Under the pieces are notes generated by a model that had not been told where the DNA came from, did no database searches, and worked only from the letters and a program-made list of their open reading frames with translations. 44,104 bases of DNA from Candidatus Auribacter fodinae (GTDB lineage Bacteria > Auribacterota > Auribacteria > Auribacterales > Auribacteraceae). This document shows, in pieces, positions 33,936 to 42,910 of this stretch. The position numbers and the translations under genes are program-made. Each line of letters begins with the position of its first letter. The first letter of the stretch is position 1. The stretch is taken from positions 1-44,104 of the forward strand of contig QZJZ01000030.1 in assembly GCA_003599815.1 (NCBI GenBank), given 5' to 3'.

Positions 33936-34425
33936 TTTACAATCTCCGTTTTTTTGTTTAGATTATGTATATAGTTACAAAAAGTTAATAATCGCTAAAT
34001 GCATTTTAATCAAAAAACAAATAAACTGGTCGATCCGATTAATCGCTTCTTATTGTAATGCTTAAAAGATAAAACTACCACCCGTCTCCTTTCTCTTTTA
34101 ACACTTATATTAATGTGTTAATCAGAAGACAGTAGTAAAATAATTACAATAATAAAATAAATTGAATAACCAAAATTAAAGCCAAGGTAAAAGTTCTAGT
34201 TGAAACTAAGCTGTTTTAACTTTAATTACAAAAGTTACTATATAATATAAATAAAATTAAGTCAACAAAATTTATTAGAAATGTTCCTGAATTGTGTGTT
34301 TGAAATGTGTATTTGATTGTCAGGTTTATATGGCTTAATTGCCAAAAATATAGTCAAAAAAGTATAAATGGCTGAATATGTCTGCAGAGTGTGTTTTTTT
34401 AGGCTATAAAAAAAATAAAAAATAT
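33936..34425. other. 490-base AT-rich intergenic stretch
   Basis: No protein gene is convincing here. A minus-strand promoter is visible at 34,237-34,265, which would give the zinc-ribbon gene a leader of nearly 300 bases. Within it are a weak inverted repeat (AACAC, ten bases, GTGTT near 34,098-34,117) and a purine-rich AAAGGAGACGGG near 34,080-34,095 that could serve a 20-odd-codon leader peptide. The rest is unpatterned A/T-rich sequence. Confidence 0.5.
34237..34265 (-). promoter_or_regulatory. Sigma-70-like promoter with long leader
   Basis: Minus strand TTGACT (34,265-34,260), 17-base spacer, TATAGT (34,242-34,237). The next downstream gene on this strand is the zinc-ribbon gene at 33,935. 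Confidence 0.5.
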
Positions 34426-34977
34426 TTAATTTTTTTTGCTGAAAATACAGCCGCAGTAGTTTTGGCGGTAAAAAGAGTATTGCTTAGCCATTTGCACTGT
34501 TTTTCGGAACCCATCATTTTTTTTGAAATTTTCTGCAAGAAATATAACGTTATGCAGTGCGGCTGTTTCTGCGCCAATGCGGTTTATGGTTTTAGCGCAT
34601 TTATGGGGACTGACGGTAAGTGTTGTCGTAACATACTTTATATTTTGGCTTTGAGCAAAAGTGCATGCTTTGTCAAGGCGCAGTTTAAAACAAATTTCAC
34701 AGCGTTTTCCTTTTTCCGGTTCGTTTTCATAACCGCGAACCGCATCAAAGAAAAGATCGGTGTCTTCATCACCGCAATATAAGGCATTGCCAGTGCCTCT
34801 GGCAAATCGTTCTATTTCATCAACGCGCAAAGCATATTCTTCATGTGGATGGATATTAGGGTTATAAAAATAAAGGATAGGGGTATAATCCTGCGAAAGA
34901 AGATCCACTACATATGGAGAGCATGGCGCGCAACAAACGTGAAGCAATACCTGTGGTTTTTGGCTTAAATTATTCAT
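34426..34977 (-). CDS. queH: Epoxyqueuosine reductase QueH
   Basis: A 183-residue cytoplasmic protein with the signatures of QueH, which reduces epoxyqueuosine to queuosine in the tRNA anticodon wobble position. Motifs: HVCCAPCSPYV near the N-terminus, YNPNIHPHEEY, the cysteine pair in RCEICFKLRLD and the terminal YCGCIFS. The vicinal cysteines and CxxC pairs hold the Fe-S and second metal site of the family. Length is normal. No clear ribosome binding site is seen before the ATG. QueH replaces the cobalamin-dependent QueG in many anaerobes. No other queuosine gene is in the window. Confidence 0.95.
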   Translation of the reverse strand: MNNLSQKPQVLLHVCCAPCSPYVVDLLSQDYTPILYFYNPNIHPHEEYALRVDEIERFARGTGNALYCGDEDTDLFFDAVRGYENEPEKGKRCEICFKLRLDKACTFAQSQNIKYVTTTLTVSPHKCAKTINRIGAETAALHNVIFLAENFKKNDGFRKTVQMAKQYSFYRQNYCGCIFSKKN

Positions 34978-35064
34978 AAATATCTGATATTAAGTTAAAT
35001 AAAATAACAGTTACGTGTTAATGTCCCCGATAATTTATAAAAAAGCAACATTATTAATTGGTAG

Positions 35065-35811
35065 TCAACGCCTGAATTTTCTATATACGCTGGAATAAAA
35101 ATTTTCTGGAACTGTTTGAGCGACAATGGCAAGCAGTTTCCAGCGTTTTGTTACATACGCCACTTTTTTCTTTTTGAGCGCCGCGTCAATAATCTGACGT
35201 GCGGCTTTTTCCGGGCTGGCCACCCAAAATTTGGATTTTATATCGGCAACCATGGGCGTATCCACAAATCCCGGACGTATGTCTGTAACTGAAATATCAC
35301 CGTACTCCCTGCATTTTTGTCTGAGCCCGGACATATAGTTTGAGATGCAGGCTTTCGATGCGTTATATGCCGGAGATAGGGCGCTTCCTTTTAAACCGGC
35401 TATTGATGATATCCCTACCAGGGAGCCGTGCCTTGCTTTGATGAAATGGTCAACCGCTACATGCGCCATAGCGATAAAACCGCACACATTAACCGCTATC
35501 GTGTTTAGATCATTAGCTGTAAGGAAATCGCGGTTATCTATACGTACTCCTGAATTTATAATAATCATATCAGCGCCCTGCATTGAGCAGATCAGTTCGC
35601 GCAAGGTGATGCATGCTGTTTCAGTATCGGAGACATCCATCTGACGGATATATGATGGTGTTTTCAGCTCGTTCTGGAGATGTTTCATCGGTTCCAAGCG
35701 CCGGGATGCCATTCCTACGGTGTATCCTCTTGCGGAGAGTTCTTTGACCAATGCGTAACCGATTCCAGAACTTGCTCCAATAACGATCGCTTTAGAACGG
35801 GTGTCAGGCAT
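35065..35811 (-). CDS. Short-chain dehydrogenase/reductase
   Basis: A classical SDR of 248 residues: the nucleotide loop IGASSGIGYAL, the IINSG segment, catalytic Ser in GISSIAGLKG and YNASK with the catalytic Tyr and Lys, then DIRPGFVDTPM. Oxidises or reduces a hydroxyl/carbonyl with NAD(P)(H); an Arg-rich turn (ASRRLE) after strand two suggests NADPH. I place the start at the ATG at 35,811 because AAAGGA lies nine bases before it; the ATG at 35,829 has no ribosome binding site. Substrate unknown. Confidence 0.88.
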   Translation of the reverse strand: MPDTRSKAIVIGASSGIGYALVKELSARGYTVGMASRRLEPMKHLQNELKTPSYIRQMDVSDTETACITLRELICSMQGADMIIINSGVRIDNRDFLTANDLNTIAVNVCGFIAMAHVAVDHFIKARHGSLVGISSIAGLKGSALSPAYNASKACISNYMSGLRQKCREYGDISVTDIRPGFVDTPMVADIKSKFWVASPEKAARQIIDAALKKKKVAYVTKRWKLLAIVAQTVPENFYSSVYRKFRR

Positions 35812-35863
35812 TTGGAAGGATCCTTTCATTCATTATAATATTGTGGTCAGTATAATAAAAAAA

Positions 35864-35896
35864 AGCGGAACAAACCATATTTAAGTTTGTTCCGCT
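35864..35896 (-). terminator. Rho-independent terminator after cheW
   Basis: AGCGGAACAAAC (35,864-35,875) and GTTTGTTCCGCT (35,885-35,896) form a perfect 12-bp stem with a nine-base loop. On the minus strand it is followed by eight T residues, so it terminates cheW transcripts; the A-run side also gives a partial signal for plus-strand transcripts. Confidence 0.92.
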
Positions 35897-35946
35897 GTAA
35901 AAAACTATAATTGCGTTTCATCCGGTGATGAAACGTCAACAAAAGA

Positions 35947-36423
35947 TTATGCTTTTACGCTTTTATCAAGCTGTTTCAGTTCGTTTATGCTCAGAATCGT
36001 GTTCAGATCGAGCAAGATAATGAGTCGTTCGCCTATTTTTCCAACGCCTGACAGGAATTTTGAGTCCAGCCCTGCGATTGACGGAGGAACGTCATCAATG
36101 GAGTTGCCGGATAATCGGACTACTTCAAGGACTGAATCAACGATAACGCCCAATGTGCGTCCTTGTATTTCGACCACTATAATACGTTCGTCTTCTTTTT
36201 CTCCGCTCGGAGTAATGTCGAAACGTTTACGAAGGTCGATGATCGCTGTTACACTGCCGCGCAGGTTTATAATACCTTCCACAAAGTGGGGAGCTTTAGG
36301 GACGCGGACTATTTCTATAACACGGTTAATTTCACGAACCTGTTCGATACTCACTCCGTATTCTTCTTTGCCCATTTTAAACGTTACGAGCTGCAGTTCC
36401 TGATCGACTTTTGTTTCTGCCAT
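35947..36423 (-). CDS. cheW: Chemotaxis coupling protein CheW
   Basis: A 158-residue CheW. It links chemoreceptors to the kinase CheA in the cytoplasmic array. Visible family features: LVTFKMGKEEYGVSIEQVREI at the start of the first beta-barrel, the IINLRGSVTAIIDLR segment, VDSVLEVV and the closing LIILLDLNTIL. AAGGAGGAAG precedes the ATG. It stands alone between its own terminator and the sigma-54 activator gene; no cheA or receptor gene is near, so the rest of the system lies elsewhere. Confidence 0.93.
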   Translation of the reverse strand: MAETKVDQELQLVTFKMGKEEYGVSIEQVREINRVIEIVRVPKAPHFVEGIINLRGSVTAIIDLRKRFDITPSGEKEDERIIVVEIQGRTLGVIVDSVLEVVRLSGNSIDDVPPSIAGLDSKFLSGVGKIGERLIILLDLNTILSINELKQLDKSVKA

Positions 36424-36580
36424 AGTATCTTCCTCCTTACGATTAGTTACTCTATAACTTTACAGTATTTTTGTCGGATATTTCGGTGATTTTCTTAACT
36501 AATATTATCAAAATTTATCATTGTCCTGATCGATATTAATTGTTACAAAACTACGTTTTTATGTACCAGTCGTTTTATTT

Positions 36581-38437
36581 TCATAAGGAAATATGGTACA
36601 TCTTCAGCTTTTCATAAAGGGTGGAACGTTGTATGCCGAGCAGTTCGGCGGTCAGTTTTTTGTTCCATCCGGTATGATTTAATGTATTAAGAATGTGTTC
36701 GCGTTCCACGTCTATCAGGGTTTTTATATCTTTATTGCCTTGTGTTTCGTTGGTAGTCAGCTTGAACGGCAGGTCTTCCGGTAAAACAATATTGGAATTG
36801 CCGAGTACAACCGCACGTTCTATACAATTTTTCAGTTCCCTTACGTTGCCCGGCCAGTGATAATTTTTCAGCATATGTTCAGCTTCAGGAGAAAACTGGA
36901 GTATTTCATGTGCTGTTTTTGTGGTATATTTCTCAAGGAAAAAGAGTGCCAGCGGCATAATATCTTCACGACGTTCTCGCAGGGGAGGAATATCGATTTG
37001 AATGACATTTAAGCGGTAGTAGAGGTCTTCCCGAAATGCGTTGTCCGAGATTGCCTGTTCAAGATTCCTGTTAGTCGCGGCAAGCACACGCACATCAGTA
37101 GAAAAACTTTCGATTCCTCCGACCCGCTCAAAAGTACCCAGTTCAAGTACACGGAGCAATTTGACCTGGCTTTCAGGGCTAAGTTCGCCGATCTCGTCAA
37201 GAAAAATGGTTCCGCCGTTTGCGATTTCAAATCGGCCTTTTTTTGGGGCTATAGCGCCGGTAAACGCACCTTTTTCGTGTCCGAACAGCTCGCTTTCCAG
37301 AAGGTTTTTGTTGAGTGCGCCGCAGTTGACACAGATAAAGGGTTTGTCACGGCGTGCGCTGTTATAATGTATTGCCCGCGCAACCAGTTCTTTGCCTGTT
37401 CCGCTTTCGCCGCGAATCAGCACCGTAGTGGAGTCGGTTAGGGATAATTTGTTTATCATCTCGAAGATACGATGGATCTGAATGCTGTTTCCAACCATAT
37501 TGTATTCATGCTGTAAGGCTTCCTGCAGCATTTCATTCTCGTCCTGAAGCCGCTGATAAAACTGGATGTTTTCGATTGCTATTGCGGCTTGGTTAGCTAT
37601 AACGGATAAGAGGTTGAGGTCTTTTTCGCTGAAAATTCCTGACTGCATTCTGCTGTCAAGATGGATCACGCCCAGCATCTTATTAATTGTACCCAGAGGA
37701 ACGCACATTGCCGACCGTATATTATTTTGTATGATGGTCATTTTATTTGGAAAACGGGGATCGCTCATCGCGTCTTTGGTTATGATGGCTACTTTTTTAC
37801 TGTATACCTGATTTGCGATGGTCTGGCTGACACAGATATCCTCACAGATACCCTCGCCACTGCTAAGAGATATTTCCGGTTCCAGTCGTTTGCTTTTTTT
37901 GTTATACAGCAGAAGAGTTCCACGTTCAGCAGGTATGACTTCGAATATCAGTTCCAGAAGGGTTTTCATGAGGTCAGAAATTGTTCTGTGCGAATGAATG
38001 GCGGAATTGACTTTGTACATCAGGTCAAGATTGCTCGCTATTTTTTCTATGGAAATATTTTCCACGTTAACAACCATTGTTCGAACGTTATTTGAGAAAT
38101 GTGTTGATCCGCCGCGTTTTTGGCCATCTTCTTCTTTTTGTTCGATATGAATATGTACGGAAAAAACGGTTTCGCCGATTTTAACTTCATCTGACGGCTG
38201 TAAGAGTACAGGTGCGCCAATAGGTGACCCATTAACGCATGTTCGGTTTTTGCTGTTTAAGTCCTCGACATGGATACCTTGTTCGTCAACAAAAACGGCG
38301 CAATGCTGGCGCGACACGGTTAAGTCGTTGACCGGTATATCGCTCGACCGATCTCGCCCGATAGTAATCCGTGGCTGTTCGGTGAGTATTCTTTTACCTT
38401 TGTCCGGGCCATTTTTTACGGAAATACAAACCGTCAT
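36581..38437 (-). CDS. FHA-GAF-AAA+-Fis sigma-54-dependent transcription activator
   Basis: A 618-residue enhancer-binding protein. Residues 1-100 are an FHA domain ([30 protein letters not shown]), which binds phosphothreonine. Residues about 140-310 are a GAF domain. The AAA+ domain has RGESGTGKE (Walker A), [13 protein letters not shown] with the intact GAFTGA loop that contacts sigma-54, FLDEIGEL (Walker B) and ATNRNLE. The C-terminal Fis-type helix-turn-helix is [17 protein letters not shown]. It should activate sigma-54 promoters in response to a Ser/Thr kinase and a small ligand; targets are not visible in the window. It is divergent from aroF across a 171-base gap. Confidence 0.93.
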   Translation of the reverse strand: MTVCISVKNGPDKGKRILTEQPRITIGRDRSSDIPVNDLTVSRQHCAVFVDEQGIHVEDLNSKNRTCVNGSPIGAPVLLQPSDEVKIGETVFSVHIHIEQKEEDGQKRGGSTHFSNNVRTMVVNVENISIEKIASNLDLMYKVNSAIHSHRTISDLMKTLLELIFEVIPAERGTLLLYNKKSKRLEPEISLSSGEGICEDICVSQTIANQVYSKKVAIITKDAMSDPRFPNKMTIIQNNIRSAMCVPLGTINKMLGVIHLDSRMQSGIFSEKDLNLLSVIANQAAIAIENIQFYQRLQDENEMLQEALQHEYNMVGNSIQIHRIFEMINKLSLTDSTTVLIRGESGTGKELVARAIHYNSARRDKPFICVNCGALNKNLLESELFGHEKGAFTGAIAPKKGRFEIANGGTIFLDEIGELSPESQVKLLRVLELGTFERVGGIESFSTDVRVLAATNRNLEQAISDNAFREDLYYRLNVIQIDIPPLRERREDIMPLALFFLEKYTTKTAHEILQFSPEAEHMLKNYHWPGNVRELKNCIERAVVLGNSNIVLPEDLPFKLTTNETQGNKDIKTLIDVEREHILNTLNHTGWNKKLTAELLGIQRSTLYEKLKMYHISL

Positions 38438-38608
38438 AGTGATGCTTCTCCAAAGATATTATATTTGCACGAAAAAGTTGTATAATTGAACGATGAACTT
38501 ATGTATAATTTTTCTCACTACAATGTATCGGCAAAAAAAAACAGATTTTTACTTATGAATACAGTGTGTGCTGTTTTTTACCGTCACTTTTAAAGGAGAT
38601 ACGTCAGT

Positions 38609-39637
38609 ATGATCGTGGTAATGAAACATGGTGCCTCGTCTGAACAGATAGATATAGTTATCAAGGAAATAAATCAGTTTGGGTACAAAGACCATCCTAT
38701 TTATGGGGTGGAACGAACTGTTATCGGTGCCATAGGTGATGAGCAGTCAAAGTGGAAGCTGATGGATATACTTGCGCAGTTACCGGGTGTCGATCAGGTA
38801 ATCCCTATCATGAAGCCGTACAAACTGACCAGCCACGAAGTAAAACAGCAGCGTTCCGTTATTGCAATTAATAAGGATGTGTCTATTGGCGGGGATAATA
38901 TTGTTGTGATGGCAGGCCCATGCTCTGTGGAATCCGAGGAACAGATTCATGCCGCGGCTCAGGCGGTAAAAACGGCTGGAGCGAAAGTGTTGCGAGGTGG
39001 AGCATATAAACCCCGGACATCGCCGTATGACTTTCAGGGACTGGGGGAAGAAGGATTGCGGATGCTCCGGGATGCCGGGCGCGCGTACGGCATGCCCATT
39101 GTTACCGAAGTGCTCCGTGAACACGATGTCGATACTGTGGCGAAATATGCGGATGTTTTACAGATAGGCGCACGGAATATGCAGAATTACGGGTTGCTGA
39201 AAGCTGTCGGGCAGTTGAAAAAGCCGGTACTTCTGAAACGCGGACTTGCCAATACGGTCAAAGAGTTTTTAATGTCAGCGGAATACATTCTGTCTCAGGG
39301 AAATTACAATGTTCTGTTATGTGAACGGGGTATCAGGACTTTTGAAACAGCGACCCGCAACACATTGGATCTTGGCTGTGTCGCTGTTTTGCGGTTTGAG
39401 ACGCATCTGCCGGTCGTTGTTGATCCCAGCCATGCGGCAGGGCAGTGGAGCTTGGTTGCTCCGCTGGCTCGAGCAGGGCTCGCCGCTGGCGCTGATTCTC
39501 TTATTGTCGAAGTTCACCCTAACCCTCACGACGCGCTTTCTGACGGAGCGCAATCGCTGACCCCAAAAAATTTTGATGCACTTATGGAGAGCCTTGTCAA
39601 GATTGCGGAAGCATGCGGGAGAACACTTATACGGTGA
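38609..39637 (+). CDS. aroF: 3-deoxy-7-phosphoheptulonate (DAHP) synthase, AroF/Thermotoga type
   Basis: First enzyme of the shikimate pathway, condensing phosphoenolpyruvate and erythrose 4-phosphate. It has 342 residues. An N-terminal ferredoxin-like regulatory domain (about 1-70) is the feedback site in this subfamily. The barrel has [49 protein letters not shown] and [10 protein letters not shown]. These cover the metal and substrate residues, and the order is complete. AAAGGAGA precedes the ATG. It overlaps the following gene by 25 bases and heads the operon with glgC. Confidence 0.96.
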   Translation: MIVVMKHGASSEQIDIVIKEINQFGYKDHPIYGVERTVIGAIGDEQSKWKLMDILAQLPGVDQVIPIMKPYKLTSHEVKQQRSVIAINKDVSIGGDNIVVMAGPCSVESEEQIHAAAQAVKTAGAKVLRGGAYKPRTSPYDFQGLGEEGLRMLRDAGRAYGMPIVTEVLREHDVDTVAKYADVLQIGARNMQNYGLLKAVGQLKKPVLLKRGLANTVKEFLMSAEYILSQGNYNVLLCERGIRTFETATRNTLDLGCVAVLRFETHLPVVVDPSHAAGQWSLVAPLARAGLAAGADSLIVEVHPNPHDALSDGAQSLTPKNFDALMESLVKIAEACGRTLIR

Positions 39638-41418
39638 AGCATCTGAATCTTTCCACCCGGTATATCATTATTCTTGCCCTTGCTGTTGTAATCGCGTACA
39701 TAAACAACTTGTGGAACGGGTTTGCGTATGATGATATAAGCGTGATCGCGGAAAATAAGTACCTTGGCGATGCTTCCAATGTCACGGATTTATTCTCGCC
39801 CCGCTATTTTAAAGTGTCAGGGGAGCAATCATATCGTCCGCTGGTAACCTTCTCGTATATGGTTGGTCATCGTATATGGGCAAAGAACCCTGCAGGCTAT
39901 CATTTCATAAACACCTTATTTCATCTCCTAACGGTGCTCACATTATTTATGCTGGGCATACAACTGACCGGATCAAAAATGGCGGCCTTCTGGGCGGCTC
40001 TGCTGATGGCGTGCCACCCCCTGATGACTGAAGCGGTATGTTCCATTACATTCGGTGAGGATGTTATGTGTACATTTTTCTTTCTTTACTCATTATCGCT
40101 CTATATTAAGTTCAGGCAAAGTGAGTCGATATGGCTTATTCCCGTGATCGGAACAAGCTATCTTTTTTCTCTCGCCGCAAAGGAAATGGCGTTTGCCTTT
40201 GTACCTCTGATTGGATTATATGAACTGTTATATTATAAAAAACCTCGGTCTCTGCCCTTTTGGATCACAGCGTTAGCATCGATTGTTATTGTAGCAGTAT
40301 TCTTTGCACTGGCACGGTTTGTTTGGCTAAGGCATCCGGCCGGTGATGATTTTGATACCGTGCAGTTTTCTGTCATAACGATGATAGAAAGTTTACTGAC
40401 ATATCTGCGGTTGTACTTTTTCCCTTACGGGTTGCAGGCATTGTATTACCATACACATCTTCTGAAAAAATGGCATGACATCCTGTTAGCTGTTATCGCT
40501 GTCGGAATTATGATATATGCACTTGTAAAACTGAGGCCGCTGAAACAATCGTTGTTTCTTATTGGCGCCACGTTGATTTGTTTGAGCCCTGTTATGAATA
40601 TTTATCCGGTTCGCCATCTGGCGGCTGAGCGGTACACGTATCTTCCGGCATTTGGTGTATTTTTATTTATAGCCGTTGCTTTTGAAACAGCGGTGAAACT
40701 GTTTCCTTCCAAGGTGGTACTACCTACTGTTCTTTTGGTAGTTTTTCTGTTCATATCAGGAACCGTCACTCGCAATGCGGTTTGGAAAGACAATTATACT
40801 CTCTGGCTTAATACCACACGAAGTAACCCGTATCTTGCCGAGGCGAATTACAGCCTTGCGCACGCATATCAGTCGAAAGGCGAAATTGATAAGGCGATTG
40901 TCATGTACAAGCGAGCTATTGACAGGCGTGAAAATTACTTTGATGCATATATAAACCTTGGCCGAGCGTATGTAGAAAAAGGTTTACAGCGAGAAGGAAT
41001 AAACGTATATTTAACTGCGTTGAAAATTAAGCCTAACAGTTTTGTTGTGCATTATAATCTTGGTATTGCGTACGATCATGTTGGCGACGACGAGAAATCG
41101 CTGTATCATTTAAACAGGGCGAAAGAGCTAGAACCCTCCAATCCTGCTGTGTGCAGTGCACTTGGCGCTTTCTATATCATGCGGGATGATGCAAACAAAG
41201 CGGAATATTACTGGCTGGAAGCGATTCAGGTTGATCCCGCCTATATTCAGGGCTATGTCAATCTCGGCAGTTTATACGCGAATCAGAAAAATTTTAAAAA
41301 GGCTCTTTATTTCTGGCATAAAGCTCTGGAAATAGATTCTGCATATGAGCCGGTATTGAATAAATTACGGTTGTTAAAACGTGGAGAACAATTAAATACT
41401 GAGGAGAAAACCCGATGA
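39613..41418 (+). CDS. TMTC-like membrane glycosyltransferase with C-terminal TPR repeats
   Basis: A 601-residue protein with about nine or ten membrane helices in residues 15-390 and TPR repeats from about 405 to 580 ([57 protein letters not shown]). The first extracytoplasmic loop carries FAYDDISVI, matching the acidic pair of GT-C O-mannosyltransferase-like (TMTC) proteins. It probably transfers sugar from a lipid carrier to protein or glycan; acceptor unknown. The ATG at 39,613 lies in the aroF end. A GTG at 39,634 overlapping the aroF stop as GTGA is an equally possible start. Confidence 0.82.
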   Translation: MRENTYTVKHLNLSTRYIIILALAVVIAYINNLWNGFAYDDISVIAENKYLGDASNVTDLFSPRYFKVSGEQSYRPLVTFSYMVGHRIWAKNPAGYHFINTLFHLLTVLTLFMLGIQLTGSKMAAFWAALLMACHPLMTEAVCSITFGEDVMCTFFFLYSLSLYIKFRQSESIWLIPVIGTSYLFSLAAKEMAFAFVPLIGLYELLYYKKPRSLPFWITALASIVIVAVFFALARFVWLRHPAGDDFDTVQFSVITMIESLLTYLRLYFFPYGLQALYYHTHLLKKWHDILLAVIAVGIMIYALVKLRPLKQSLFLIGATLICLSPVMNIYPVRHLAAERYTYLPAFGVFLFIAVAFETAVKLFPSKVVLPTVLLVVFLFISGTVTRNAVWKDNYTLWLNTTRSNPYLAEANYSLAHAYQSKGEIDKAIVMYKRAIDRRENYFDAYINLGRAYVEKGLQREGINVYLTALKIKPNSFVVHYNLGIAYDHVGDDEKSLYHLNRAKELEPSNPAVCSALGAFYIMRDDANKAEYYWLEAIQVDPAYIQGYVNLGSLYANQKNFKKALYFWHKALEIDSAYEPVLNKLRLLKRGEQLNTEEKTR

Positions 41419-42680
41419 TGAAAAATGTTCTGGCTGTGATTCTCGGAGGAGGCCGGGGAACCCGCCTTTACCCGTTAACCAAAGACCGGTCAAAACCGGC
41501 TGTCCCGCTGGGGGGGAAATACCGGTTGGTTGATATACCTATCAGTAACTGTATTAACAACGGGGTAAAAAAGATATATGTTTTGACACAGTTTAATACG
41601 GCCTCTTTGCATATGCATATTAACCGTAGTTTTGCATTTGATATTTTCTCAAACGGATATATTGATATTCTGCCTGCTGAGCAAACGTTGACCAGTGAAA
41701 AATGGTATGAAGGAACTGCTGATGCAGTCCGCCGTAACTTGCGTCATTTTGTCGATTCAAGTATTGATACGGTGCTGATTCTTTCCGGTGACCAGTTATA
41801 TCGTATGAATTTTCATCAGATAGTGGCGTACCATAAAAAGAACAATGCCGATATTACGATATCCGTACTTCCTGTAGAACGGGAAAAAACCGCTGGTTTT
41901 GGTATTCTGAAGGTGAATAAAACAGGGAAAATTACTGATTTTGTAGAAAAGACTAAAGACCCCAAAATTCTCGATGAGTATAAAGTTCCTGATATGAGTC
42001 TGTTTAACCCGAGTGGAACGCTCAACCCTGATAAACAGTATCTTGCGTCAATGGGTATATATGTATTCAAAAGAGATATTCTCGATCCCGTTCTTGATAA
42101 CGACATGACCGATTTCGGCAAACACATCATTCCGTACGCCATAAACAAATTTAATGTGTATGCTTTTCCGTATGAAGGTTACTGGGAAGATATTGGAACG
42201 ATCAAATCTTTTTATGAGGCAACATTGGATCTTACAAATGATAATCCGGCATTTGACTTTTTTGATCCTGATGCGCCGGTATTTACACATCCGCGCTTTC
42301 TCCCTTCTTCAAAAGTGAAGGATTGCACTATTTCCTCATGTATTATCAGTGAAGGCTGTAAGCTGACCAAAGCTGAAATCAAACATTCTGTTATAGGTAT
42401 CCGCAGTAACATACGGGAAGGTTCTTATCTTGCAGATTCGATCATGATGGGACAGGATTATTATGACGAGAACGGTACGACAGGGAAGATACCAATGGGG
42501 CTTGGTCGAAATTGTCATATCGAACGCACGATTATAGATAAAAATGCTCGTATAGGTGATTGCTCAGTCATTAAATCGAAAGCGGGAGAACCTGACGCTG
42601 ATTTTGATAACTACTATATACGCGATGGTATTGTGATTATCCCGAAGAATGCGGTCATTGAGCCGGGTACGATTATTTAA
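41415..42680 (+). CDS. glgC: Glucose-1-phosphate adenylyltransferase
   Basis: A 421-residue ADP-glucose pyrophosphorylase, the committed step of glycogen synthesis. It shows the nucleotide signature LGGGRGTRLYPLT, SKPAVPLGGKYRLVDIPISN, WYEGTADAVRRN, SGDQLYRMN, the sugar-phosphate site FVEKTKDP and YWEDIGTI. The C-terminal beta-helix domain is complete (IERTIIDKNARIGD). GAGGAG stands eight bases before ATGATG, and the start overlaps the preceding stop as ATGA, so it is coupled. It is the last gene before the hairpin at 42,697. The other glycogen genes are not in the window. Confidence 0.96.
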   Translation: MMKNVLAVILGGGRGTRLYPLTKDRSKPAVPLGGKYRLVDIPISNCINNGVKKIYVLTQFNTASLHMHINRSFAFDIFSNGYIDILPAEQTLTSEKWYEGTADAVRRNLRHFVDSSIDTVLILSGDQLYRMNFHQIVAYHKKNNADITISVLPVEREKTAGFGILKVNKTGKITDFVEKTKDPKILDEYKVPDMSLFNPSGTLNPDKQYLASMGIYVFKRDILDPVLDNDMTDFGKHIIPYAINKFNVYAFPYEGYWEDIGTIKSFYEATLDLTNDNPAFDFFDPDAPVFTHPRFLPSSKVKDCTISSCIISEGCKLTKAEIKHSVIGIRSNIREGSYLADSIMMGQDYYDENGTTGKIPMGLGRNCHIERTIIDKNARIGDCSVIKSKAGEPDADFDNYYIRDGIVIIPKNAVIEPGTII

Positions 42681-42696
42681 ACGTAGTTTATTTATA

Positions 42697-42733
42697 CTGA
42701 ACGTGTGCGGACATATTTCCCGCACACGTTCAG
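42697..42733 (+). terminator. 14-bp perfect hairpin after glgC
   Basis: Arms 42,697-42,710 (CTGAACGTGTGCGG) and 42,720-42,733 pair perfectly around a nine-base loop, only 16 bases after the glgC stop. No T-run follows, so it may be an RNA-protecting 3' structure or a weak, Rho-assisted terminator rather than a classical one. Confidence 0.65.
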
Positions 42734-42910
42734 GGACGTAATCATTCTGCTTTAGTTTCCCATCTTCGTGAAAATCCATTTCAACATTTGTGTATTCCTT
42801 CAATGTGGCTGTATCTCCGGTGAAACGCTTTTTTGTCTTTTGGTACTTATCTTGCTTATGTAGGCAGGATGTATATAAGCTTCATCATAATATAAGGTTA
42901 TAGTATATAG

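Noticed and set aside
34378-34782. Plus-strand frame of 134 codons opposite queH
   Set aside because: It is the antisense of a clearly recognised QueH gene and has no start signal.
40305-40335. Sigma-54-like TGGCAC site inside the TMTC-like gene
   Set aside because: The required TTGC element at the correct spacing is missing and the site is inside coding sequence.
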